DNA of 64,000 bases from Sva-07 sp963698435 (GTDB lineage Bacteria > Actinomycetota > Acidimicrobiia > Acidimicrobiales > Ilumatobacteraceae), in NCBI GenBank assembly GCA_963698435.1, contig CAVOQV010000011.1:186001-250000 (forward strand). The letters run 5' to 3'. A program made the translations under genes and the position numbers. The notes beneath the pieces were generated by a model that worked only from the letters and a program-made list of their open reading frames with translations, had not been told where the DNA came from and made no database searches. Positions 42,401 to 50,192 of this stretch are shown piece by piece (position 1 is the first letter of the stretch; the number at the start of each line of letters is the position of its first letter).

Positions 42401-42895
42401 GTGCCCGGGTTGACGACCGACGAACTCGAGGTGTTTCTCGATGAGCCCGGGCACCTGCTCCGGCTCGGAACGTTCGGTGTCGACGGACTCCCACGCGTCG
42501 TCCCGATCTGGTTCATCCATCAAGACGGTGCGATCTGGTTCACGCCGCGTGCGCGATCTGCGTGGCTCGACGACCTTCGAGTGAACGCGGGCGTGTGCGC
42601 CACGATCGACGAATCCGTGTACCCGATGCGCAAGTTGATCGCGCGTGGCCCCGCAGAGCTGGTCCACGAGCTCGGCGAGGACGACGAGTGGCGTGAGATG
42701 TACCGATCGATCGCTTGTCGTTACACCCCGGAACGGTTCGCCGACGCCTATCTCGCCGACACGATCGACGAGGAGCGAGCGCTGTTCCGTCTGGTGCTCG
42801 CCGACTCGACCGTCTCGACGTGGCGGATGCCGATGGTCGATCGGGGCGAGAACCCGTTGGCCGTGTGGTCGAAGCAGTACTACCACCGCTCGTGA
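42401..42895 (+). CDS. Pyridoxamine 5'-phosphate oxidase-fold (F420/FMN-binding) protein
   Basis: 164 residues from GTG 42401, 6 bases after the acyl-CoA ligase stop. It has the split-barrel pattern ELEVFLDEPGHLLRLGTFGV, GLPRVVPIWFIHQDGAIWFT and KLIARGPAELVHELGEDDEW, as in actinobacterial flavin- or F420-binding oxidoreductases. The residues that separate FMN from F420 users cannot be judged by eye. It probably reduces a small molecule or a flavin; the co-transcribed ligase hints at the same pathway. Confidence 0.82.
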   Translation: MPGLTTDELEVFLDEPGHLLRLGTFGVDGLPRVVPIWFIHQDGAIWFTPRARSAWLDDLRVNAGVCATIDESVYPMRKLIARGPAELVHELGEDDEWREMYRSIACRYTPERFADAYLADTIDEERALFRLVLADSTVSTWRMPMVDRGENPLAVWSKQYYHRS

Positions 42896-42920
42896 CGGTC
42901 GGGCAGCGCGCTGGGCGGGT

Positions 42921-43766
42921 TCAGACCAGCGCGATGATCGAGCTCGTCGCGGTGTAGAGGGCGACCACCACCAGCAGGATCACGAACCATCGTTGCAGGA
43001 AGCTCGGATCGCGAGTGCTCGCCAGCCGGCTGCCCACGAAGACACCGATGAGGCTCGCGACCGTGAAGGGAATCACCGTCGCCCACTCGATCGACCCCGA
43101 CGGGAGCCGCGTCGCGAGAGCAACGGTCGAGTTGACGGCGATCACGATCAGTGAGGTTCCGACGGCGTCCGGCATCGAGAAGCCGAGTGCCAACACCAGC
43201 GCTGGCACGATGACGAAGCCGCCACCGACGCCGAAGAAGCCGGTGAGGAGCCCGATGAACGACCCGGCGATCACGACCTTCACAGCGGTCGTGAGGTCGA
43301 GGTGGATCGTCGAGGCGTCTTCCGGGTCGGTGTTCAGTTGATCCGGCGAAGCGGCTGCCGCTCCGACCGATCGAACGGTCGACGGAGGTGGCGTGGCCGC
43401 AGCCTGCTGCTGGAGACGTCGCCACATCGCGAAGGCGGCCACCAGCATCAACACGGAGAACGCGAGCAGCAGCACGTCCGCATCGACCGACTCGTTCCAC
43501 GCCGAACCAACCAGCGACCCGCCGACGCCGGCGAGCCCGAACACGGCGCCGGCCGCCAGGCGGACGTGTCCGGCGCGCCAGTGGGGGATGATGCCGACGA
43601 CCGCGGTGATGGTGACCAGCACGAGCGAGGTCGTCGTCGCCGCCTTCGCATCCTGTCCCGCTGCGTAGACCAGCGCGGGCACGGCCAGAATCGATCCGCC
43701 ACCACCGAGCGCGCCCAGTGACAGCCCGATCAGGAATCCCAGGGGCGAGGCCAGCAAGGAGCGCAT
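42921..43766 (-). CDS. TauE/SafE-family sulfite/organosulfonate exporter
   Basis: 281 residues from ATG 43766, with about eight membrane helices in two repeats. The family-typical SLGALGGGGSILAVPALVYA near the N-terminus is mirrored by LTGFFGVGGGFVIVPALVLA in the second half, both with the G-x-GGG and P-A-L pattern. A soluble loop of about 40 residues connects the halves. These proteins export sulfite, sulfonates or related sulfur species. A CsoR/CstR-like palindrome lies 10 bases before the start codon, consistent with a sulfur-stress role. Confidence 0.9.
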   Translation of the reverse strand: MRSLLASPLGFLIGLSLGALGGGGSILAVPALVYAAGQDAKAATTTSLVLVTITAVVGIIPHWRAGHVRLAAGAVFGLAGVGGSLVGSAWNESVDADVLLLAFSVLMLVAAFAMWRRLQQQAAATPPPSTVRSVGAAAASPDQLNTDPEDASTIHLDLTTAVKVVIAGSFIGLLTGFFGVGGGFVIVPALVLALGFSMPDAVGTSLIVIAVNSTVALATRLPSGSIEWATVIPFTVASLIGVFVGSRLASTRDPSFLQRWFVILLVVVALYTATSSIIALV

Positions 43767-43776
43767 GGTTCGAATA

Positions 43777-43790
43777 TACCCCTAGGGGTA
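43777..43790. promoter_or_regulatory. CsoR/CstR-like operator palindrome before tauE
   Basis: TACCCCTAGGGGTA is a perfect 14-base palindrome 10 bases upstream of the TauE/SafE start. On the minus strand it abuts TATATT, a plausible -10 box, which would make the mRNA nearly leaderless. The G/C-tract form matches operators of copper- or persulfide-sensing CsoR-family repressors. No such regulator is encoded in the window. Confidence 0.6.
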
Positions 43791-43860
43791 GCAATCCCGC
43801 AGTGCGTCCGGCGGTGGGGTGCGATCGCTCGTTCGTGAACCGGCGATAGCGTGGCATGTC

Positions 43861-45804
43861 GTGTCCCCCCACGACCAGACCCTTCTCGACGACCGGACCG
43901 GCGTCGACGCCGACGGCGCCGCCGACACGGCGAGCGTGCGTCGTCGCACCGACATCCGCAACCTCGCAATCGTCGCGCATGTCGACCATGGCAAGACCAC
44001 CCTCGTCGACGCGATGCTGCACCAGTCCGGCGCGTTCCGTTCGAATGAGGACGTCGCCGAGCGGGTCATGGACTCGGGCGATCTCGAACGCGAGAAGGGG
44101 ATCACGATTCTCGCCAAGAATACGTCGCTCGTCTGGCACGATCCGCGCACCGGAGACGACATCACGCTGAACATCGTCGACACCCCGGGCCACGCTGACT
44201 TCGGTGGCGAGGTCGAGCGGGCGCTCACGATGGTCGACGGCATCGTGCTGCTCGTCGACGCCGCCGAGGGGCCACTGCCGCAGACGAGGTTCGTGCTGCG
44301 CAAGGCGCTTGCTCGCAATCTGCCGGTGATCCTTGTCATCAACAAGGTCGATCGCGCCGACGCTCGCACCTCCGAGGTCATCGACGAGGTCTACGAACTG
44401 TTCTTCGATCTCGATGCCGAGGAGCATCAGGTCGAGTTCCCGATCGTCTACTGCTCGGGGCGCGACGGTTGGGCCACCCTCGACCTTGCCGAGGCCGAAC
44501 GGATCATCGCCGAGGGCAACGGTGAGCAGGATCTCGCCGACTTGGTCCAGATCCTGCTCGACCACATCCCCTCGCCGACGTATCACGAGGGTGCGCCGCT
44601 GCAGGCCTGGGTCACCAACCTCGACGCGTCGCCGTACCTCGGTCGACTCGCGCTCCTGCGCGTCATGGAGGGTGAGATCAAGAAGGGGCAGTCGGTCGCC
44701 TGGTGCAAGCGCGATGGCACGGTCGCCCGCGCCAAGATCGCGGAGCTGTTCCTCACCGAGCACCTCACCCGCGTGCCGGTCGACGGTGCCCGTCAAGGCG
44801 ACCTCGTCGCCGTCGCCGGCATCGAGGACATCTTCATCGGCGAAACGCTCGCCGATCCCGAGCACCCGATCCCACTGCCCGTGATCACCGTCGACGAGCC
44901 TGCGCTGGCGATGACGATCGGGATCAACACCTCGCCACTCGCCGGACGCGAGGGCAAGAAGCTCACCGCCCGTCTGGTGAAGAACCGTCTCGACGCCGAG
45001 CTGGTCGGCAACGTGTCGATCCGGGTCCTTCCGACCGAGCGTCCCGACGCCTGGGAGGTCCAGGCCCGCGGCGAGCTCCAGTTGGCGATCCTCGTCGAGC
45101 AGATGCGACGCGAGGGCTTCGAGCTCACCGTCGGCAAGCCGGTGGTGCTCACCCACGAGGTCGACGGCAAGGTGCACGAACCGGTCGAGCGCGTCACGAT
45201 CGACGTACCGAACGAGCACCTCGGCGCCGTCACCCAGTTGCTCGCCACCCGCAAGGGTCGCATGCAGAACATGGGTGGCTCCGGCTGGGTCCGTCTCGAC
45301 TACCTCGTGCCCGCTCGTGGGCTCATCGGCTTCCGCACCGAGTTTCTCACCGAAACCCGGGGTACCGGCGTGATCAGCCACACGTTCGAGGGGTACGAGC
45401 CGTGGGCCGGCGAGATTCGCTCGCGCCAGTCGGGCGTGCTCGTCGCAGACCGCATCGGACCGGCGACCACCTACGCCATGATGAACCTCCAGGACCGCGC
45501 CGCGATGATGGTCGGCCCGGGCACCGAGGTCTACTGCGGCATGATCGTCGGCGAGAACTCCCGCGCCGGTGACATGGACGTCAACATCTGCCGCGAGAAG
45601 AAGATGACCAACGTCCGTGCCGCATCGGCTGACGAAACGGTCAAGCTGACACCGCACAGGGTGCTGTCGTTGGAAGGGGCGCTGGAATTCATCGCCGACG
45701 ACGAGTGTGTCGAGGTGACCCCGAAGAACATCCGCCTGCGCAAGGCCGACCTCGACCCGACCAACCGGGCCCGGGAAGCCAAGCGCCGCAGCCAGTCCGA
45801 CTGA
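43861..45804 (+). CDS. typA: Ribosome-associated translational GTPase TypA/BipA
   Basis: 647 residues from GTG 43861 (upstream codons remain open but lie outside the family's length). GTPase motifs are AIVAHVDHGKTTLVDAML (G1), EREKGITILAKNTSL (G2), NIVDTPGHADFGGEVERALT (G3) and VINKVDRADA (G4). EF-Tu- and EF-G-like domains follow. The TypA C-terminal domain shows RGLIGFRTEFLTETRGTGVI and the end region EFIADDECVEVTPKNIRLRK. It binds ribosomes under stress and at low temperature. It ends at a strong bidirectional hairpin. Confidence 0.96.
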   Translation: MSPHDQTLLDDRTGVDADGAADTASVRRRTDIRNLAIVAHVDHGKTTLVDAMLHQSGAFRSNEDVAERVMDSGDLEREKGITILAKNTSLVWHDPRTGDDITLNIVDTPGHADFGGEVERALTMVDGIVLLVDAAEGPLPQTRFVLRKALARNLPVILVINKVDRADARTSEVIDEVYELFFDLDAEEHQVEFPIVYCSGRDGWATLDLAEAERIIAEGNGEQDLADLVQILLDHIPSPTYHEGAPLQAWVTNLDASPYLGRLALLRVMEGEIKKGQSVAWCKRDGTVARAKIAELFLTEHLTRVPVDGARQGDLVAVAGIEDIFIGETLADPEHPIPLPVITVDEPALAMTIGINTSPLAGREGKKLTARLVKNRLDAELVGNVSIRVLPTERPDAWEVQARGELQLAILVEQMRREGFELTVGKPVVLTHEVDGKVHEPVERVTIDVPNEHLGAVTQLLATRKGRMQNMGGSGWVRLDYLVPARGLIGFRTEFLTETRGTGVISHTFEGYEPWAGEIRSRQSGVLVADRIGPATTYAMMNLQDRAAMMVGPGTEVYCGMIVGENSRAGDMDVNICREKKMTNVRAASADETVKLTPHRVLSLEGALEFIADDECVEVTPKNIRLRKADLDPTNRAREAKRRSQSD

Positions 45805-45811
45805 GCACGGC

Positions 45812-45846
45812 GACGGACGCGATGTGCGAGGCACATCGCGTCCGTC
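45812..45846. terminator. Bidirectional terminator hairpin between typA and the GH29 gene
   Basis: Perfect 16-base arms GACGGACGCGATGTGC and GCACATCGCGTCCGTC around the loop GAG. It lies 7 bases after the typA stop and overlaps the stop of the convergent GH29 gene. Confidence 0.85.
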
Positions 45847-47989
45847 AAGGGCCGGTGGCGTGGGCGGCGTCGGGTTCGTGGAGGTCGATCGCTTCGTTGT
45901 CGTGGGCGTGGAGGCCGGTCACATCCCACGAGAGGATGCCGATACGGCAGCGCTCCCATCGGTTGCCACTCACCTGACAGTCCGCGGCGCCCCACTCGAC
46001 GATGCACCCGCTGTCGCCATCGCAGATCGCGTTGCCGTCGATGACCGCCTGCGTCCCGCCGTCGATGTCGATCCCGCGCATGGTGTGGTCGACGAAGTTG
46101 CCGTAGACGTGGGCGCCCTCGGTCTGCTCGAGATGGATGCCCCACCATCGAGCCGAGATGTTGTTGCCACGTACGATCGTGCCCGTCGTCTCGGTCGCTC
46201 GGATCGCGCCCAGATGGTTGCGGAACTCACAGGAATCGACGTCATGGCCGCTCCCGCCGATCAGGTGGACACCGATGTCCCAGCGCATCCCGCTGAAATC
46301 GCTCCGCGACAGGGTGAGGCGCTCGGCGCCCTCGGCGACCACCCCCGATGCCGTCGTTGCGCGGATCACCACGTCGTCGGCACGCACGACGACGTGGCCG
46401 TCGACCCGGCATCCCAGCACCGTGGCGTAGGGGCCGAGCACCTCCACGACCGGGCACGGGAACCAGGCCAGGCGGGTCGGCCCGCCGCCCGCACGCAGGT
46501 GTTCGAGCCGGGCGTTGCGCTCGAGCACCACCGCGGTGGCGCCGCCGCCATCGAGCGTCGTGCGTGCGGCGCCGAGTCCTCGTACGACCACGCCGGCGGG
46601 CACGGTGACCGGTCCGACGTAGGTGCCGTCGCCGAGCTGCACGATGTCGCCGGGGGAGGCGGCCCGCAGCAGCGGGGCGAGTTCGATCGGTTGACGGGGT
46701 TGGGGCTCGAACAGCTCGATGGGAGCGTCGACAGCGGCGAGGTCCACTCGGTACACCGAGATGTCGTCCACTCGCCCGGCCCGCGCTCGTCGTTCGAGCG
46801 AGGAACGGCCGCCGTCGACGCGCAGACCCTCGTCGTGTTGGCGGAAGCCGACCGGAGCTCCGTCGCGTTCGACTGCGGCCACGCGAAATCGATCCGGCGT
46901 GATTGCGCTGAACCGGCCGCGACCCGTGAGGTCGACCACGTGGAGATGGTCATCGAGTCGGAGGTACCGGACCTCGTCGTTGCCCCAGGTCTCCCACGGG
47001 TTGGCTTCGTCGATCAGCCGCTGGTGTGCCCGGACCCAACGTCCCGCCGCCTCGAGCGGGGCGCGTTGCAGATCGGGGATGGTGCCGTCGGCAGCGGGGC
47101 CGACGTTCAACAGCAGGTGCCCGCCCTTGGCGATCACCTCGGTGAGCAGCGCGACGATGTCGAAGCCCGACAGGTGGTGCTCGGCCCGCTCGGCCCGATT
47201 GTGGCAGAAGCTCGCCCCGATGCCGCGACACAGCTCCCACGGGCCGTCGAGGATCTCCGTGGGCGTGTCGTACTCGAAGGTCCGCACGGTCTCCGGGTGG
47301 CCCGCGGGTGCGTCATCAGCGGTCCACCAGCGGTCGTTGATCACGACGTCGGGATCGATGGCCCAGATCTGTTCGAGCAGTTCGGTTGTCCGCCACAGGC
47401 CGGGACCGTGGCCCCAGTGACCGTCACCCCACAACACGCTCGATCCGTAGCGCTCGACGAGGTCGATGACGTGCGGGTGCAGCACCTCGCTGACGTAGGC
47501 AGGGCCGGGAAACCGCGGGTCACCCCAGTCGAGCAGTGAGTAGTAGGTCCCGAACACGATGTCGTTGCGTTCGCACGCAGCGGCGTACTCCGCCAGCACG
47601 TTGCGCCGCGGGCCGCCGTGCAGAACGGTGCGCTCCGTGTTCGGTGCATCCCACCACGACCAACCGTCGTGGTGCTTGGAGACGAACACGCTGTAGCCGG
47701 CACCGGCACCGGCGACGAGCCGCGCCCAGTCCTCGGCATCGAACCGGTCGTAGCTCAGCAGCGGGAGGAAGTCGTCGAAGCGCTCGATGTGGCCCCACCG
47801 GTCGCGGTGGTGGGCGAGCACTTCGACCATCGGTCGGGGGTGCAGCAGGACGTCCGCCACGTCGTCGCCGAGGTGGCTTCGGTACCAGTCGGAGTACTCC
47901 CCGATGGGCGACCACGCCGGCACCGTCGCCAGGTTCGAGTGGACGAAGATGCCGAATCGCCGCTGGTTCCACCATGTCGGCATGCTCAT
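45845..47989 (-). CDS. GH29 alpha-L-fucosidase-like domain fused to a right-handed beta-helix
   Basis: 714 residues from ATG 47989 (GTG 48010 possible). Residues ~1-420 are GH29-like: RRFGIFVHSNLATVPAWSPI, FVSKHHDGWSWWDAPNTERT, GTYYSLLDWGDPRFPGPAYV, the putative nucleophile Asp in SSVLWGDGHWGHGP, and VIAKGGHLLLNVGPAADGTI. Residues ~440-714 form a right-handed parallel beta-helix with repeated turns (IRGNN-, GNRW- and DGNAI-type positions), introduced by APLLRAASPGDIVQLGDGTY as in pectate-lyase-like proteins. No signal peptide is seen, so it appears cytosolic. The combination suggests binding and hydrolysis of a fucosylated polysaccharide; the substrate is inferred. Confidence 0.85.
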   Translation of the reverse strand: MSMPTWWNQRRFGIFVHSNLATVPAWSPIGEYSDWYRSHLGDDVADVLLHPRPMVEVLAHHRDRWGHIERFDDFLPLLSYDRFDAEDWARLVAGAGAGYSVFVSKHHDGWSWWDAPNTERTVLHGGPRRNVLAEYAAACERNDIVFGTYYSLLDWGDPRFPGPAYVSEVLHPHVIDLVERYGSSVLWGDGHWGHGPGLWRTTELLEQIWAIDPDVVINDRWWTADDAPAGHPETVRTFEYDTPTEILDGPWELCRGIGASFCHNRAERAEHHLSGFDIVALLTEVIAKGGHLLLNVGPAADGTIPDLQRAPLEAAGRWVRAHQRLIDEANPWETWGNDEVRYLRLDDHLHVVDLTGRGRFSAITPDRFRVAAVERDGAPVGFRQHDEGLRVDGGRSSLERRARAGRVDDISVYRVDLAAVDAPIELFEPQPRQPIELAPLLRAASPGDIVQLGDGTYVGPVTVPAGVVVRGLGAARTTLDGGGATAVVLERNARLEHLRAGGGPTRLAWFPCPVVEVLGPYATVLGCRVDGHVVVRADDVVIRATTASGVVAEGAERLTLSRSDFSGMRWDIGVHLIGGSGHDVDSCEFRNHLGAIRATETTGTIVRGNNISARWWGIHLEQTEGAHVYGNFVDHTMRGIDIDGGTQAVIDGNAICDGDSGCIVEWGAADCQVSGNRWERCRIGILSWDVTGLHAHDNEAIDLHEPDAAHATGP

Positions 47990-48098
47990 CGAGTCGTCAT
48001 TGTCGCGCACGCCGACGGTACCGACGAACCGGCGTGCGTCCGGTGGGTGGGGACCCGTCTGATGGACGATTGCCGGATCGTCACGTCATACTGCAGCG

Positions 48099-48956
48099 AT
48101 GGCTCCGCAGCCGCGACCCGACGTCCTCGCCGATTCGATCGTGGCCGACCTCGCGCCGCTCGAAGCGCCACTGAGCGACAAGCTCCTGTCGCTCGAGCGC
48201 GAGTTGCGACGCCTCGGCACCGTGGTGGTGGCGTTCAGTGGCGGTGCCGACTCGGCGTTCCTCGCCGCGCTGGCCAACCGCGTCCTCGGAACCGACGGCG
48301 CGCATGCCGTCACAGCGTTGTCGCCGTCGCTCGCCGGCGAGGAGGAAGCAGACTGCCGGGCGCTCGCCGCCGAGTGGGGATTGCGCTGGACGCCGGTTGT
48401 CACCGACGAGATGGAACGCGCCGCCTACCGGATCAACGACACCGATCGGTGCTACCACTGCAAGGCCGAACTGATGGACGTCGTCGGTCCGATCGCAGCC
48501 GCCGACGGGGCGACGGTGGTGCTGGGTGTCAACGTCGACGATCTGGGCGATCACCGGCCGGGTCAGCGCGCTGCGAGCGAAGCGGGCGCCCAGTTCCCGC
48601 TCGTCGCCGCCGGGTTCACCAAGCGTGACGTCAGAGCCGCCTCGGAGGCACTGGGGTTGCGCACCTGGGACAAACCAGCCGCCGCCTGCCTCGCCAGCCG
48701 TATCCCGTACGGCACCGAGGTGTCGGTCGAGATCCTCGGTCGCGTCGACCGTGCCGAAGCCGCGCTCCATCGCCTGGGTTTCGCGCAGGTCAGAGTGCGG
48801 CACTACGACGACACCGCACGCATCGAAGTCGACCTCGACGAACTCCCGCAGGTCATCGACGCTCGCGATGCGATCGTGTCGGCCGTGCGCGGTGCTGGAT
48901 ATCGATACGTCACGGTCGACCTCGAGGGATTCCGTTCCGGCAATCTCAACCACTGA
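48099..48956 (+). CDS. larE: ATP-dependent sacrificial sulfur transferase LarE
   Basis: 285 residues from ATG 48099. The PP-loop ATPase motif VVVAFSGGADSAFLAALANR and the LarE signatures TDRCYHCKAELMD and DKPAAACLASRIPYGTEV are present. The CxxC pair plus the later Cys is the three-cysteine arrangement described for LarE enzymes that hold a 4Fe-4S cluster, rather than the single-Cys sacrificial form. LarE inserts sulfur into the pyridinium dithiocarboxylate nickel-pincer cofactor of lactate racemase. No larA, larB or larC is in this window, so its client is unknown. The stop codon is the first unit of a tandem repeat. Confidence 0.9.
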   Translation: MAPQPRPDVLADSIVADLAPLEAPLSDKLLSLERELRRLGTVVVAFSGGADSAFLAALANRVLGTDGAHAVTALSPSLAGEEEADCRALAAEWGLRWTPVVTDEMERAAYRINDTDRCYHCKAELMDVVGPIAAADGATVVLGVNVDDLGDHRPGQRAASEAGAQFPLVAAGFTKRDVRAASEALGLRTWDKPAAACLASRIPYGTEVSVEILGRVDRAEAALHRLGFAQVRVRHYDDTARIEVDLDELPQVIDARDAIVSAVRGAGYRYVTVDLEGFRSGNLNH

Positions 48957-49038
48957 CCTCGACCACTGACCTCGACCACTGACCTCAACCACTGACCTCG
49001 ACCACTGACCTCGACCACTGACCTCAACCACTGATCGG
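48951..49038. repeat. Tandem repeat of a 13-base unit (CACTGACCTCRAC) after larE
   Basis: Six complete units and a partial seventh begin inside the last codon and stop of larE (CAC TGA). Units alternate GAC, GAC, AAC at their ends, so the array is also two 39-base superunits. It fills most of the gap to the next gene and carries TGA in every unit. Confidence 0.95.
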
Positions 49039-49107
49039 GCGCCACCGCAGCCCCTCGACGCGGTCCGACTACAGCCACCGGCTGAGTCGCACGTAACGTT
49101 CGGCGCC

Positions 49108-50151
49108 ATGAAGCTGTCGATGATGATCAACTACTCGGGCGACTTCCACTCGGACGTGGACAAGGTCGTCGAACTGGAGAAGGCGGGCCTCGACGTGGTC
49201 TGGGTGCCCGAGGCCTACAGCTTCGACGCCGTGTCGCAGATGGGCTACCTAGCCGCGAAGACCTCGACGATCGAGATCGGCTCGGGCATCTTGAACGTGT
49301 TCTCGCGCACCGCGACATGCATGGCGCAGACTGCCGCTGGTCTCGACTACGTGTCGAACGGCCGGTTCATCCTCGGGCTCGGTGCGTCCGGTCCCCAGGT
49401 GATCGAGGGGTTCCACGGCGTTCCGTACGAGAAGCCGATGCCCCGTATCCGCGACTACATCAACGTCTGCCGGATGACGTGGCGGCGTGAGAAGGTGATC
49501 TACGACGGACCGACCACCAAGATCCCGCTTCCGGAGGGTGAGGGCACCGGACTCGCGAAGCCGCTCAAGCTGATCAACCATCCGGTGCGCGAGAACATCC
49601 CGATCTTCTGGGCGAGTCTGATGGGACAGTCGGTGAAGAACACGGCGAAGTACGCCGACGGTTGGCTGCCGATCTTCTTCGACCCGGAGAAGTTCCAGTC
49701 GGTGTGGGGCGACGACCTCAAGGCGGGCACCGCCGAGCGCGCCGACGATCTCGGTCGCCTCCAGATCTCCGCCGGCGGCATGGTGGCGATCGGTGACGAG
49801 CTCACCGGCGACGCCCAGCAGCGCATTCTCGACTTCGCTCGTCCCAATGCGGCGCTGTACATCGGCGGCATGGGCGCCCGAGACAAGAACTTCTACAACA
49901 CGATCTGCCAGCGCTACGGCTACGTCGCCGAGGCCGCCGAGATCCAGGACCTCTACCTGTCGGGCAAGAAGGAGGAAGCGGCTGCTGCGGTACCGGGTGA
50001 GATGCTGGAGAAGTCGAACCTCGTCGGCCCGGCCGGATACGTGAAGGAGCGCATCGCAGCGTTCAAGGAGGCGGGCGTGACCCACCTGTCGGTCAACCCC
50101 GTCGGCGGCGACGCCGTCAAGACGATCGAACAGCTCAAGTCGCTACTCTGA
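49108..50151 (+). CDS. LLM-class F420-dependent-type oxidoreductase
   Basis: 347 residues from ATG 49108 (MKLSMMINYSGDFHSDVDKV). Family features are AGLDVVWVPEAYSFDAVSQM, EIGSGILNVFSRTATCMAQTA, GRFILGLGASGPQVIEGFHG, and a C-terminal GPAGYVKERIAAFKEAGVTH. It is the length of the F420-dependent TIGR03559/TIGR03564-type proteins abundant in actinobacteria. KYADGWLPIFFDPEKF and the N-terminal AYSFDAV stretch are probably at the cofactor pocket. The substrate is unknown. A family D hairpin follows its stop. Confidence 0.9.
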   Translation: MKLSMMINYSGDFHSDVDKVVELEKAGLDVVWVPEAYSFDAVSQMGYLAAKTSTIEIGSGILNVFSRTATCMAQTAAGLDYVSNGRFILGLGASGPQVIEGFHGVPYEKPMPRIRDYINVCRMTWRREKVIYDGPTTKIPLPEGEGTGLAKPLKLINHPVRENIPIFWASLMGQSVKNTAKYADGWLPIFFDPEKFQSVWGDDLKAGTAERADDLGRLQISAGGMVAIGDELTGDAQQRILDFARPNAALYIGGMGARDKNFYNTICQRYGYVAEAAEIQDLYLSGKKEEAAAAVPGEMLEKSNLVGPAGYVKERIAAFKEAGVTHLSVNPVGGDAVKTIEQLKSLL

Positions 50152-50152
50152 C

Positions 50153-50192
50153 GGTCCTCCCCGGCCCCGCCCGGACCCTGATCGGGGGGTCA
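50153..50192. terminator. Convergent-gap hairpins (family D relative)
   Basis: CGGTCCTCCCCGGCCCCG is shared with the opposite strand of the 39460 element; GGTCC pairs with GGACC here, and an alternative GACCC/GGGTC stem follows around TGATCGGG. It lies between the oxidoreductase stop and the VWA gene stop. Confidence 0.5.

Noticed and set aside
42880..45834. A 984-codon minus-strand open frame
   Set aside because: It is the opposite strand of typA and a shifted frame over the TauE/SafE gene; it contains no recognisable domain.
48951..49038. Possible CRISPR array
   Set aside because: The repeats are only 13 bases and contiguous, with no spacers; no cas genes are nearby.
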